DNA of 13,287 nucleotides from Actinomycetes bacterium (GTDB lineage Bacteria > Actinomycetota > Acidimicrobiia > Acidimicrobiales > RAAP-2): positions 1 to 13,287 of the forward strand of contig JAJZSM010000017.1 in the NCBI GenBank assembly GCA_021849765.1, given 5' to 3'. Position numbers and translations under genes: made by a program. This document shows positions 7,081 to 13,287 of this stretch, piece by piece (position 1 is the stretch's first letter; the number at the start of each line of letters is the position of its first letter). Under the pieces are notes generated by a model. That model saw only the letters and a list, made by a program, of their open reading frames with translations. It was not told the DNA's origin and searched no databases.

Positions 7081-7764
7081 TCAATCATCGGCAGACGGCG
7101 AGTCCGTCACCTTCGCCGCGAGGGCCACGAAACCCGCGTCCTCGCTCGCACCGTCTCGCGCGGCCTCGAAGTACGGCTCCTCTGAAGGTGGTTGAAACAA
7201 GGTCGAACGCCGGCCGATAACGGTGAAGCCCTCGTCTGACAAGAGTCCGACGAGTTCGTCGACGGTGTAGAAGCGGGCGTCGCGGTAGAACGGGTTGCCC
7301 GCTCGCCCCATCGTCCCATATCGCTGTCCCCACGTGCTGTTGCGAGGAACGACAGCGAGGATGAGCCGACCGCCAGGACGAAGCACGCGACGCAACTCTC
7401 GCAAGACGATCGTGGGGTCCTCCACGAAACAAAGCGTGGCAACGAGCACGACCGCGCAAAAGGCCTGCTGCGCGAACGGCAGTTGCTCGCCCGAGCCGCA
7501 GACGACGCGTAGGCCCCGGCGACCGGCGTACTCGAGTGGCGAGAACGCGACGTCGACGCCGAACTCGACATCGAGTGCAGCGGCGAATCGACCGGTGCCG
7601 ACACCGACCTCGAGACGAGGATGGCCGGTGCTGTGAAGCAACGGGCCAAGTGCCGCCACCTCAAGGTCAAAGAGCAACCGACCCACCGGTGCGTCGTACC
7701 AGGCGTCATAACGATCGGTCAAGGTCTCGAATGGTGCCGCAACGGAACGAGCGCGTTGGGTCAT
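7081..7764 (-). CDS. Class I SAM-dependent methyltransferase
   Basis: A 227-residue cytoplasmic enzyme of the UbiE/Methyltransf_11 type. The ATG at 7764 is used; no strong Shine-Dalgarno precedes it, so the start is less certain than the frame. The N-terminal FETLTDRYDAWYDAPVGRL is the cap seen in many such enzymes. Motif I is LEVGVGTGRFA (residues 51-61), followed by the acidic-loop region near DVAFSPLEYA (71-80), GSGEQLPFAQQAF with the motif II-like strand VVLVATLCFVEDP (90-117), and the RELRRVLRPGGRLIL helix-strand (122-136). YTVDELVGLLSDEGF (166-180) is the usual C-terminal element. It transfers a methyl group from S-adenosylmethionine; the acceptor cannot be told. Its neighbours give no pathway context. 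The C-terminus is acidic and Ser-rich. Confidence 0.88.
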   Translation of the reverse strand: MTQRARSVAAPFETLTDRYDAWYDAPVGRLLFDLEVAALGPLLHSTGHPRLEVGVGTGRFAAALDVEFGVDVAFSPLEYAGRRGLRVVCGSGEQLPFAQQAFCAVVLVATLCFVEDPTIVLRELRRVLRPGGRLILAVVPRNSTWGQRYGTMGRAGNPFYRDARFYTVDELVGLLSDEGFTVIGRRSTLFQPPSEEPYFEAARDGASEDAGFVALAAKVTDSPSADD

Positions 7765-8180
7765 GAGCCCGTCATCGTCGACGTTTCCCGGTGTCGGTCG
7801 CGATCGAGTCGGGCACTTCTCATCACCAACACCTCGAACTCGCCGTGTTCGCTAGGTAGACGACCGCGACATTCGGACACGACTCGACACTATCGACGCG
7901 CTCGTCGCCACGGTTACTCCTCGTCTCACGATCGTCGAAGCGATCCGATCACCGGCCAGCAACGTGACGGACAGTCCCGTAACCTCCGATTCCTCGTTAC
8001 CGTCGCACGAGGACACCCATTATGAGGCGCGACACGTAGCGTTCGATCGGGTCTCGACGATCGCACCATGGCGGCGACCTAGCTGTCGACGAACCACCCC
8101 TCAGACACCATTGCTTCGCTGAGTGGTCACCCGTAGTGTGGGCCCAAGTTGCGCCGGAACGTTCGAGGGATCGGAGAACC
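7765..8180. other. Intergenic region with no convincing gene
   Basis: Divergent spacer between the methyltransferase (-) and the YCII gene (+). The frame from 7856 to the TGA at 8120-8122 stays open for 88 codons and begins with a helix-like acidic/basic stretch (DDRDIRTRLDTIDALVATV), but there is no start codon or ribosome site at its head and the second half looks random. It may be a gene relic or chance. Nothing else is supported. Confidence 0.3.
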
Positions 8181-8510
8181 GTGAAGTTCCTCTATTTCGT
8201 CTGTCGAGATGCGAGCATTCCGGCCCAGCCCGGCGAGATTTCCGGCGCGGTCGACATCTGGTTAGCTGACGTTGTAGCGCGCCACGTCCTGCTCGAGGGC
8301 CAACCGCTCGCGCCGCCATCGACGGCCGTGACGGTCCGAGTGCGAGACGGCAGAGTGTTCGACGAGGCCGGACCCTTCGCCGAAGCAAGCGAACATATCG
8401 TCGGGTTCGACATCGTCGAGTGTCCGAGCATGGAGGACGCGGTCGCCGGGGCCCGTCGCCACCCCATGGCACCCTTTGGTGCCATCGAAGTTCGAGCCTT
8501 CGACGAGTAG
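8181..8510 (+). CDS. YCII/DGPF-family protein
   Basis: A 109-residue protein matching the YCII-related (DGPF) family over its full length. The GTG at 8181 has GGAG 4 nt upstream and begins the family's N-terminal strand (KFLYFVCRD); the frame open from 8136 is rejected because the extra 15 residues have no homology-like pattern. TVRVRDGRVFDEAGPFAEASEHIVGF is the DGPF segment, here EAGPF in place of DGPF. ECPSMEDAVAGARRHPMAPFGAIEVRAF is the C-terminal helix and final strand. The fold is a dimeric ferredoxin-like barrel; members are small enzymes or accessory proteins, often beside ECF sigma factors, but no sigma factor is here. Specific function is unknown. A broken relative lies at 9919-10104. 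Confidence 0.85.
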   Translation: MKFLYFVCRDASIPAQPGEISGAVDIWLADVVARHVLLEGQPLAPPSTAVTVRVRDGRVFDEAGPFAEASEHIVGFDIVECPSMEDAVAGARRHPMAPFGAIEVRAFDE

Positions 8511-8518
8511 GACATGCA

Positions 8519-8542
8519 TCGGCGTCGTTCGACATCCGCCGA
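8519..8542 (+). terminator. Possible hairpin after the YCII gene
   Basis: TCGGCG (8519-8524) and CGCCGA (8537-8542) make a 6-bp stem with a 12-nt loop starting 8 nt after the stop codon. It uses the same stem core and loop length as the hairpin after the HD-GYP gene. There is no U-tract. Confidence 0.3.
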
Positions 8543-8667
8543 CTCCGCGCACTTTGGCCAAACGAGTCGCCTCAGTACCCATCGGGTAGACGTGACGGCC
8601 TCGGCGACGTGCGGTCGGTCGCGATGGCAGTAAGGAGCAGTGCGCTGAAGGGTGGTGTTCAGTGGGA

Positions 8668-9918
8668 ATGGCTAGATGGCGACTAGTCATGGCGACAAGC
8701 ATGCTCGGCGCCCTGAGTGCCCTTGGCCCCGTGGGTACCGGCGGTGTCGGCGACTCTCACGGGACTGACCCCCGGCACCGTCTACCACGCTGACCTCGTC
8801 GCGACGAACAGCGCGGGCACGGTCACCTCGGGCGATCTGCGCTTCACCACCGCCGCGAGTAGCACGACGACGACGCCCGGTCCGCCGCCCCCACCGACCG
8901 TGGCCACCCAGTCCCTCGAGACCGTGGCAGTGGCGAACCCCGCCGGCGCGTTCGACTCGCTCAACGTCGTCTCGTGCGTCGCGCCGTCGTTCTGCGTTGC
9001 GGTCGGCTTCGATGGTCACGGTACGAGTCAGGTCGCACCGCTCATCGAGCGTTGATCGGGTTCGTCCTTCACCGTCGTGACGTCTCCGGCGACGCCCAGT
9101 GCCGCCTTGAACGGCGTCGCCGTTCGAGCGCATCCAACTGCCTCGCCCTCGGGTGCGTAGGACTTAACACCTACACCGAGCACTGGAAGGGTCATGCATG
9201 GCGGACGGTGGCGACACCGAGCCCGCGAACCTCGGGCAATGACATATTGAACGGCGTAGCCCGCCCAACGAGCGCCCGCTGCTAGGCCGTCGGCCTGCGA
9301 AACGGGGGCACTCCGGCGCTCGCCGCACTCGTCGAACACTGGAACGGTCACGCGTGGCGAGTCGTTTCTTCACCTAGCCCCGCGGGGTCGGAGTTGGCGG
9401 GGATCAGCTGTGCGACCGCGAACGACTGCTGGGCGGTCAACGCTGACGCCGCGACATCGTCCAGTGCCGCGCGACCGTGGAGCGAACAGTGGAACGCACG
9501 AGGTTGGCGTGTCCAATCAATGCCAGGAACCTCCGGCGAAGCACTTGCGGTGACGTGTGATCGCTCCGACTCCTGTTGGGCCGCGACCACCGTGCGCGAA
9601 GTGTCCGTGCTCGAGTCGCGACGCGGGTCCTGGCAGCGCGTCACCGCCCCGCCGCGGGCGAGTTTGGACGCACCCACGTGCGCCTCAACGTAGGACTACT
9701 GTGCCGTCGGTGGCGACGGTGCCATGTGGAACGGGCGATCGTGGTCGGTGGCCACGGTCACAACGAATGGGGGTGTGTTACTGGGCGTCTCGTGTCTCAC
9801 CACAGACCGCTGCGTGGCGGTCGACGTGACCGGTACGGCAATCACGACACAGCGCGCGACCGCCGTGGCAACGCGACCGTGGCGATCGAACCGCGTCGGA
9901 TCGCACGGGCGGCGTCGC
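8668..9918 (+). pseudogene. Decayed secreted Fn3 plus SC-x5-C repeat (propeller-like) protein
   Basis: The ATG at 8668 opens a signal-peptide-like start (MARWRLVMATSMLGALSALG). Within about 60 nt the homologous frame shifts by one and resumes inside a fibronectin III domain, at VSATLTGLTPGTVYHADLVATNSAG (8744 onward). The first half of Fn3 is missing, so an internal deletion is likely. After a Thr/Pro linker come seven repeats of about 45 residues with a C-x5/6-C-[VLW]AV core, starting near 8975, 9122, 9262, 9409, 9556, 9679 and 9799. Visible lesions are: TGA at 9053-9055 where the repeat needs Trp (ER*SGSSF beside EHWNGHAW); a one-base loss near 9121-9122; TGC to CGC at 9262-9264; TAG at 9283-9285 in C*AVG; and TAG at 9691-9693 in CAST*DYCAVG. 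Apart from the frameshifts the frame resumes directly after each stop. The 3' end is lost where the YCII relic begins; its exact boundary is uncertain. Confidence 0.82.
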
Positions 9919-10104
9919 TCAATCACGCCGTTGGCGAGGCGGGACGAGCAGGAAAGCCCGGACCGCGTGGGCTCAGTGACAGGTGACGAACGGCGCCGTC
10001 CATCGCAGGGCATCGTCACGTGAGGCGACCTCGATCACGATCGCCAGCTCTTCCTCGGAGAAGTCCATCGCGCCCTCATTGAACGAGATCAAGTACTTCG
10101 TCAA
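9919..10104 (-). pseudogene. Relic of a YCII-family gene with internal deletion and nonsense codon
   Basis: A TTG at 10104, preceded by GAAAGG, begins TKYLISFNEGAMDFSEEELA, the typical N-terminus of a second YCII subfamily (usually M-KYLISFxxGAM). About 21 codons later the text jumps to EVASRDDALRWTAPFVTCH, which resembles the C-terminal helix of the same family (PSREAALEWA...CRCA). Roughly the middle 50-60 residues, including the DGPF segment, are therefore missing in frame. The next codon is TGA (9973-9975), standing where the family has Cys, and the same frame then reads AHAVRAF, like the usual AQEVR ending, before a second TGA at 9919-9921. The product cannot be functional as a YCII fold. 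It faces the neighbouring pseudogene tail to tail. Confidence 0.65.
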
Positions 10105-10184
10105 CGCTGAACCTTTCCAGACCCTCGAACGATCGGAGCTCGCATTTGCCCAGGATGGGTCAACGGCACCACGGCCGGTGGATC

Positions 10185-10493
10185 TCACTCAACGCGGCGC
10201 AGTTGGAGTGCCACGCTACGGATCACGAACGACGCGAGGAACACCGGCAGGGCGCTCTTGCCGGTACACCGAAAGGCGATCGTTTGACCGTCGGCGACGT
10301 CGATGGTGCGGCGCCGACTCGACTTGCGGCCGTCACGGACCTGTAGGGTGTGCCGCCCTGGTTCGATGGGAATCAATGTCGAGTGATTCATCGACACCGT
10401 CCCCACGCACGCGCCATCGACGAGGATGTCGTAGGTGCCGCGGCGCAACTCGATGCCGATCGCCTTATGCGTCATCTTCAGTGTTGCGGTCAT
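10185..10493 (-). CDS. Small PEGA-like protein of unknown function
   Basis: A 102-residue protein. The ATG at 10493 is chosen because GGAGAG lies 5 nt upstream; a GTG at 10505 would add four residues and has no such site. Residues about 12-76 read as a compact beta domain: IELRRGTYDILVDGACVGTV, then IPIEPGRHTLQVRDGRKSS and IDVADGQTIAFRC, matching the pattern of PEGA-like/carboxypeptidase-regulatory-like domains in which a short hairpin presents a VDG turn and a PGxHxLxV turn. The C-terminus (ALPVFLASFVIRSVAL, 81-96) is hydrophobic and may pack on a membrane. No catalytic motif is present. It diverges from the GH25-like gene, with 274 bp between the starts. The family resemblance is from pattern only. 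Confidence 0.72.
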   Translation of the reverse strand: MTATLKMTHKAIGIELRRGTYDILVDGACVGTVSMNHSTLIPIEPGRHTLQVRDGRKSSRRRTIDVADGQTIAFRCTGKSALPVFLASFVIRSVALQLRRVE

Positions 10494-10714
10494 CGCGCTC
10501 TCCACTAGCTTGCGGGCGATGAGTCGTGCGACGCCTCACCCGCCCCTCATTCGCACCGTACCGCACCGGCGAACCGGACGAGACAGACAGCGGATACGGG
10601 CGACGACTCCCAGCTCTTCGTTAAAAACCGGGACCATCGTAGGTCGGCGCGAGTTCGTTCACCCTGAACGAAGGGGTCCAAATCCGTCGATAGCGCGCCC
10701 GAGATTGCGAACCC

Positions 10715-10743
10715 TTTACCAGCCCGCCGCCGTCACGTACGAT
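10715..10743 (+). promoter_or_regulatory. Candidate promoter for the GH25-like gene
   Basis: TTTACC (10715-10720) and TACGAT (10738-10743) are spaced by 17 nt. Transcription would begin near 10750, directly before the GGGGAAGGGG ribosome site, giving a very short leader. It was judged by eye. Confidence 0.35.
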
Positions 10744-10767
10744 GGCGCAAGGGGAAGGGGCATGCAT

Positions 10768-11736
10768 ATGGGTAGTCGGGCGATGCGCGTGTCGACGCGT
10801 CTGGCGGTCCAACTCGTGGCGGTCAGCGTGCTCGTCATCGGTGCCGTAACCCCGGCGGTCGCGGCTCGACCAGGCCACGGCGGCAGCGGTGGCAGCACCG
10901 GAAGTGATGGCTCGACCACGACGGGCGCTGACGTCTCCTACCCCCAGTGCGGTACCACCCTTCCATCATTCGCCTTCGGTATCGTCGGCGTGAACGACGG
11001 TCTCGCCAACAACCTCAACCCCTGCCTCGGTCCGTCGTCGTCATATCCGAGCTACACCCAGAGCGAGCTGTACTGGGCGGTCACGGCATCGACCGGCTTG
11101 ACCAGTCCGTCCACACAACCAAAGGCATCGCTCTACGTGAATACCGCCGACCCGGGGAACATGTACAACGGAAAGCCGATCGCCGACTGGCCGACGTCTG
11201 GAACCAACACAGACGGGACGTGCACCACGACCACCGTGACGTCGCGCGGTCACACCTATACGGTCGGTGCGAACTCTGACGCGTGCGCCTGGGAGTACGG
11301 CTACAACAAGGCCACGCAGGACGCCACCTGGCTGACGGACGCCGCCGACGCCATTGACAACCAGATGGCCTCAGCTGTGCCTACTTCGCCCTCGAGTTAC
11401 CCGTGGTGGCTCGACGTCGAGACCGGTAACACCTGGCAGTCCGACACGTCAATGAACGTCGCCGACCTCCAGGGAATGGTGGCCGGCCTGCAGAATGATG
11501 GCGCGACCTCGATTGGTGCCTACTCGACCGCGTCACAGTGGAACAGCATCACCGGTGGGACGACGTCGACACTGAGGGCCGGGTCGCTCTACGGAATCCC
11601 GAACTGGATTCCTGGCGCGACGACCCAATCTCAAGCGGAGTCGAACTGCACGCTGTCCTCGTTCACCGGTGGCTCCGTCGTGGTAACGCAGTGGACCGGG
11701 AGCCCGGACAACGACTGGGCCTGCCTACCCGCCTAA
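10768..11736 (+). CDS. Secreted GH25-like (lysozyme-fold) protein
   Basis: A 322-residue exported protein. The ATG at 10768 sits 7 nt after AAGGGG; the ATG at 10762 is an equally possible start two residues earlier. The same frame is open to 10435, but that part looks non-coding. Residues 1-33 form a signal peptide ending AVAA, followed by a Gly/Ser/Thr linker (about 35-53). The mature domain starts GADVSYPQCG (D55), then FGIVGVNDGLANN and ASLYVNTADPGN. WWLDVETGNTW (213-223) carries D216-x-E218, in the position of the GH25 DxE catalytic pair. GIPNWIPG and VVTQWTGSPDNDWAC close the domain in the manner of the GH25 barrel end. Cysteines are numerous, fitting extracellular disulfides. It may cleave peptidoglycan or another glycan, but the substrate is an inference and many homologues are uncharacterised. 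Confidence 0.8.
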   Translation: MGSRAMRVSTRLAVQLVAVSVLVIGAVTPAVAARPGHGGSGGSTGSDGSTTTGADVSYPQCGTTLPSFAFGIVGVNDGLANNLNPCLGPSSSYPSYTQSELYWAVTASTGLTSPSTQPKASLYVNTADPGNMYNGKPIADWPTSGTNTDGTCTTTTVTSRGHTYTVGANSDACAWEYGYNKATQDATWLTDAADAIDNQMASAVPTSPSSYPWWLDVETGNTWQSDTSMNVADLQGMVAGLQNDGATSIGAYSTASQWNSITGGTTSTLRAGSLYGIPNWIPGATTQSQAESNCTLSSFTGGSVVVTQWTGSPDNDWACLPA

Positions 11737-11998
11737 TGCAGAAGCGAGCTTCGGCGTGCGTCACCGCGCCTTCGCCCAATCATTCTCTGCCGTATCAGGC
11801 GAAGTCTGTTCGGTCGAATTGCGATCTCAGCCACTCGACGAAGTCGGATTCCACCCGTTGCGGTGCGGGCTGACACACAGCCGCGGGAATACCACTGACG
11901 GACACGATGCACCATTGACAACAGAGCACGCAAATGGTCGCCGATCGAACCACGCCCAGTGAATGATACGCATCGCTAGTCGCGAGCGACTCTTGTGC
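11737..11998. other. Convergent gap, GH25-like / MaoC-like
   Basis: There is no credible gene here. The only structure noted is AGTCGC-GA-GCGACT (11978-11991), a 6-bp inverted repeat with a 2-nt centre lying just beyond the MaoC stop. It could act as a compact terminator or a protein site. Confidence 0.3.
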
Positions 11999-12523
11999 TC
12001 AGTGGTTGTCAACCAGTCGCCGACGCAGGAAGTTCGTGATCGCGAGGCTCATGACGATGTCGGCTCCGACGAGCATCTCGCCTCGGGTACGTACAAGACC
12101 CCGGTCGGGTTTGGACACCGAGGGTCGAGTCTCGAGGATCGTGGTCCGCAGTCGAAGTTGGTCGCCCGGTCGCACCGGCGCGGTCCAACGCAATTCATCA
12201 AAGCCCGGAGACCCCAGACTTGCGACATGCGAGAGGAAGTGGTCAGCGAAGAGCCGCATGAAGAGGGCATTCGTATGGAAGCCGCTCGCGACGAGACCGC
12301 CGAAAGGGCCGGTGCGCGCGTAGACCGGGTCCACGTGGAAGGGCTGGGGATCGAAGTCTCGCGCGAAGTCGATGATCTCATCATCGGTCACGCTCACATG
12401 ACCGTATTCGTAGACATCCCCCTCGTGATAGTCATCGAAGTAGCGGTCATCGATTGGCACGGCGAAATCAGCGTCGCTCAGCGTTCGGGTCGTGGGTCGT
12501 CGTTCGGGGATGATCACGGCCAC
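11999..12523 (-). CDS. MaoC-like (hot-dog fold) enoyl-CoA hydratase/dehydratase
   Basis: The frame is open to 12670, but homology-like sequence begins near AVPIDDRYFDDY, so the GTG at 12523 (174 residues) is used; the GTG at 12517 is an alternative and neither has a clear Shine-Dalgarno. YHEGDVYEYGHVSVTDDEIIDFA leads into the hydratase motif DFDPQPFHVDP (residues about 56-66), holding the catalytic Asp (D58) and His (H63). GPFGGLVASGFHTNALFMRL is the hot-dog central helix of this family, and RWTAPVRPGDQLRLRTTILETRPS is the next strand pair. MaoC enzymes add or remove water at the double bond of acyl-CoA thioesters in fatty-acid or polyketide-like metabolism. At this length it is a single hot-dog domain, likely dimeric. 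Neighbours do not reveal the pathway. Confidence 0.85.
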   Translation of the reverse strand: MAVIIPERRPTTRTLSDADFAVPIDDRYFDDYHEGDVYEYGHVSVTDDEIIDFARDFDPQPFHVDPVYARTGPFGGLVASGFHTNALFMRLFADHFLSHVASLGSPGFDELRWTAPVRPGDQLRLRTTILETRPSVSKPDRGLVRTRGEMLVGADIVMSLAITNFLRRRLVDNH

Positions 12524-13092
12524 CAGTTTCGCACGGGAACATTCGCGGACGCTACACAAATCGGTCGAAATGGCCGGTTCCACTGCGACGCAAGCCCTCG
12601 TCTTGTCGAACCGTAACTTGACGAGCGAGATTCTGGGGTCAGGGTATTTACCCCCGGAAGACAGCACCACTCGCGCGACGCCCGCCGTTCCGTTCGTCCA
12701 TCATGATCCCTCCAACGGCGCACTGCAGTGGAGTGACGTTTGTACGGCCAGACGAGACGACAAGGGATTCTGTCAGCGATAAGCCGTCACGCACCGTCGC
12801 AACGGTATCGGAGGACCCAGGGACGCGACGTCAACTTCGACACTTCAGGAGTCGGTGGTCCGGCGCCACCTTCATCCTCGAACTCCGAGACGTTCCAGAT
12901 TAGAAGTGGTGTGCACGAGCATTGCATTGCGTCGCTGTTCGCCCGACAGGAGATCCGAGGACCCTCGCGGTTGGCAACCGACCCTTTCGAGTCGAGGACG
13001 GCCCAGTCGGCCAGGAGATTGCCGTGCCGCTATGACGCTCGGGCAGGTTGTTCGCCAACACTGAGTCGAGCGCGACGATGTCCTGATCGACC
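12524..13092. other. Region with no convincing gene
   Basis: Frames here are short, overlapping and low-complexity in composition. The MaoC frame stays open upstream to 12670, but those codons do not resemble the family. I see no transposase motif, tRNA-like cloverleaf or tandem repeat. It probably contains the MaoC promoter and old decayed sequence. Confidence 0.45.
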
Positions 13093-13287
13093 ATGAGCCA
13101 GCGACCCCGTCCTAGATCGTTTCCGCAAATCGCCCGCGGTCACTGGTCACCCATGACCGCCGCGAACTTGATTTCCCTGTCCGGCCGCGAGCTCACAATC
13201 GACATCCGTACACCAACCCGGGACCTAGGAAACGTTGGGCGACTCCTGGGAAGTCGACCTTCGATCCACTTCCCCATCCGATGTCGC
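13093..13287 (+). CDS. Possible partial gene running off the right edge
   Basis: After a TGA at 13084-13086 the frame is open from an ATG at 13093 to the end of the window (65 codons). A second ATG at 13153 begins MTAANLISLSGRELTIDIRT, which has plausible protein-like alternation and continues RDLGNVGRLLGSRPS. No ribosome site stands out at either ATG and I do not recognise the product. It may be chance in high-GC DNA. Confidence 0.22.
   Translation, partial: MSQRPRPRSFPQIARGHWSPMTAANLISLSGRELTIDIRTPTRDLGNVGRLLGSRPSIHFPIRCR

Noticed and set aside
8136..8180. Upstream GTG start for the YCII gene
   Set aside because: The family begins at KFLYFVCRD, directly after the GTG at 8181 with its own GGAG site.
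9983..10522. 179-residue plus-strand frame opposite the PEGA-like gene
   Set aside because: It spans a pseudogene, an intergenic gap and an antisense gene, is rich in Arg and Ser and has no motif.
10435..10767. N-terminal extension of the GH25-like frame
   Set aside because: The extension is Arg/Pro-rich with no domain, while a signal peptide with a good ribosome site starts at 10768.
11963..12616. 217-residue plus-strand frame opposite the MaoC-like gene
   Set aside because: The minus strand carries the hydratase motif; the plus frame reads as its antisense mirror and has no recognisable domain.
12740..13096. 118-residue plus-strand frame in the right-hand region
   Set aside because: It is low in hydrophobic periodicity with scattered Arg, Ser and Pro, has no ribosome site, and antisense frames are equally open.
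1..13287. CRISPR array, tRNA, rRNA, insertion-sequence ends or phage genes
   Set aside because: No regularly spaced repeats, cloverleaf sequence, transposase motif or terminal inverted repeat could be found by eye on either strand.

Overview
The window is high-GC DNA with GTG starts, strong Shine-Dalgarno sites and long antisense shadow frames. It encodes several signal-peptide-bearing proteins of types common in Actinobacteria: a GYW/GYYVLR-repeat protein, an S53 peptidase ending in the GTPNG signature, a DVSYPQCG/WWLDVE GH25-like protein and a SC-x5-CVAVG repeat protein. Together these suggest an actinobacterium, perhaps of the Acidimicrobiia. That placement is an inference from protein style, since no rRNA or other marker gene is present. 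I see no tRNA, rRNA, CRISPR array, insertion sequence or phage gene.

Layout. 35-1471 (-): secreted propeller-like repeat protein with a degenerate M23-like tail. It diverges from 1603-3102 (+), a PAS/GAF-like/HD-GYP cyclic-di-GMP phosphodiesterase. 3144-3944 (-): secreted BsuPI/Ig-like protein, convergent with the HD-GYP gene. A 314-bp divergent spacer with an inverted and a direct repeat leads to 4259-5473 (+), a CPA2-type cation/proton antiporter. 5632-6885 (-): secreted S53 (sedolisin-like) peptidase. 7081-7764 (-): class I SAM methyltransferase. 8181-8510 (+): YCII/DGPF protein. 8668-9918 (+): broken gene for a secreted Fn3 plus seven-repeat protein, with several readable lesions. 9919-10104 (-): relic of a second YCII-family gene with an internal deletion and a nonsense codon, abutting the previous pseudogene tail to tail. 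10185-10493 (-): small PEGA-like protein. 10768-11736 (+): secreted GH25-like protein. 11999-12523 (-): MaoC-like hydratase. From 12524 to the right edge no gene is convincing, though one frame is open off the edge.

How the genes relate. There is no long operon; neighbours mostly diverge or converge, so these look like independently transcribed genes. The common theme is the cell surface: four intact exported proteins and one broken one, with one signalling enzyme that degrades cyclic-di-GMP divergent from the first exported protein. The region from 8.5 to 10.2 kb is decaying DNA. I found no convincing new multi-gene system. The most distinctive observations are the readable decay of the repeat-protein gene, the YCII relic fused across a deletion, the ligand-less M23-like domain on a repeat protein, and the antiporter with Glu where CPA2 members carry the conserved Asp.
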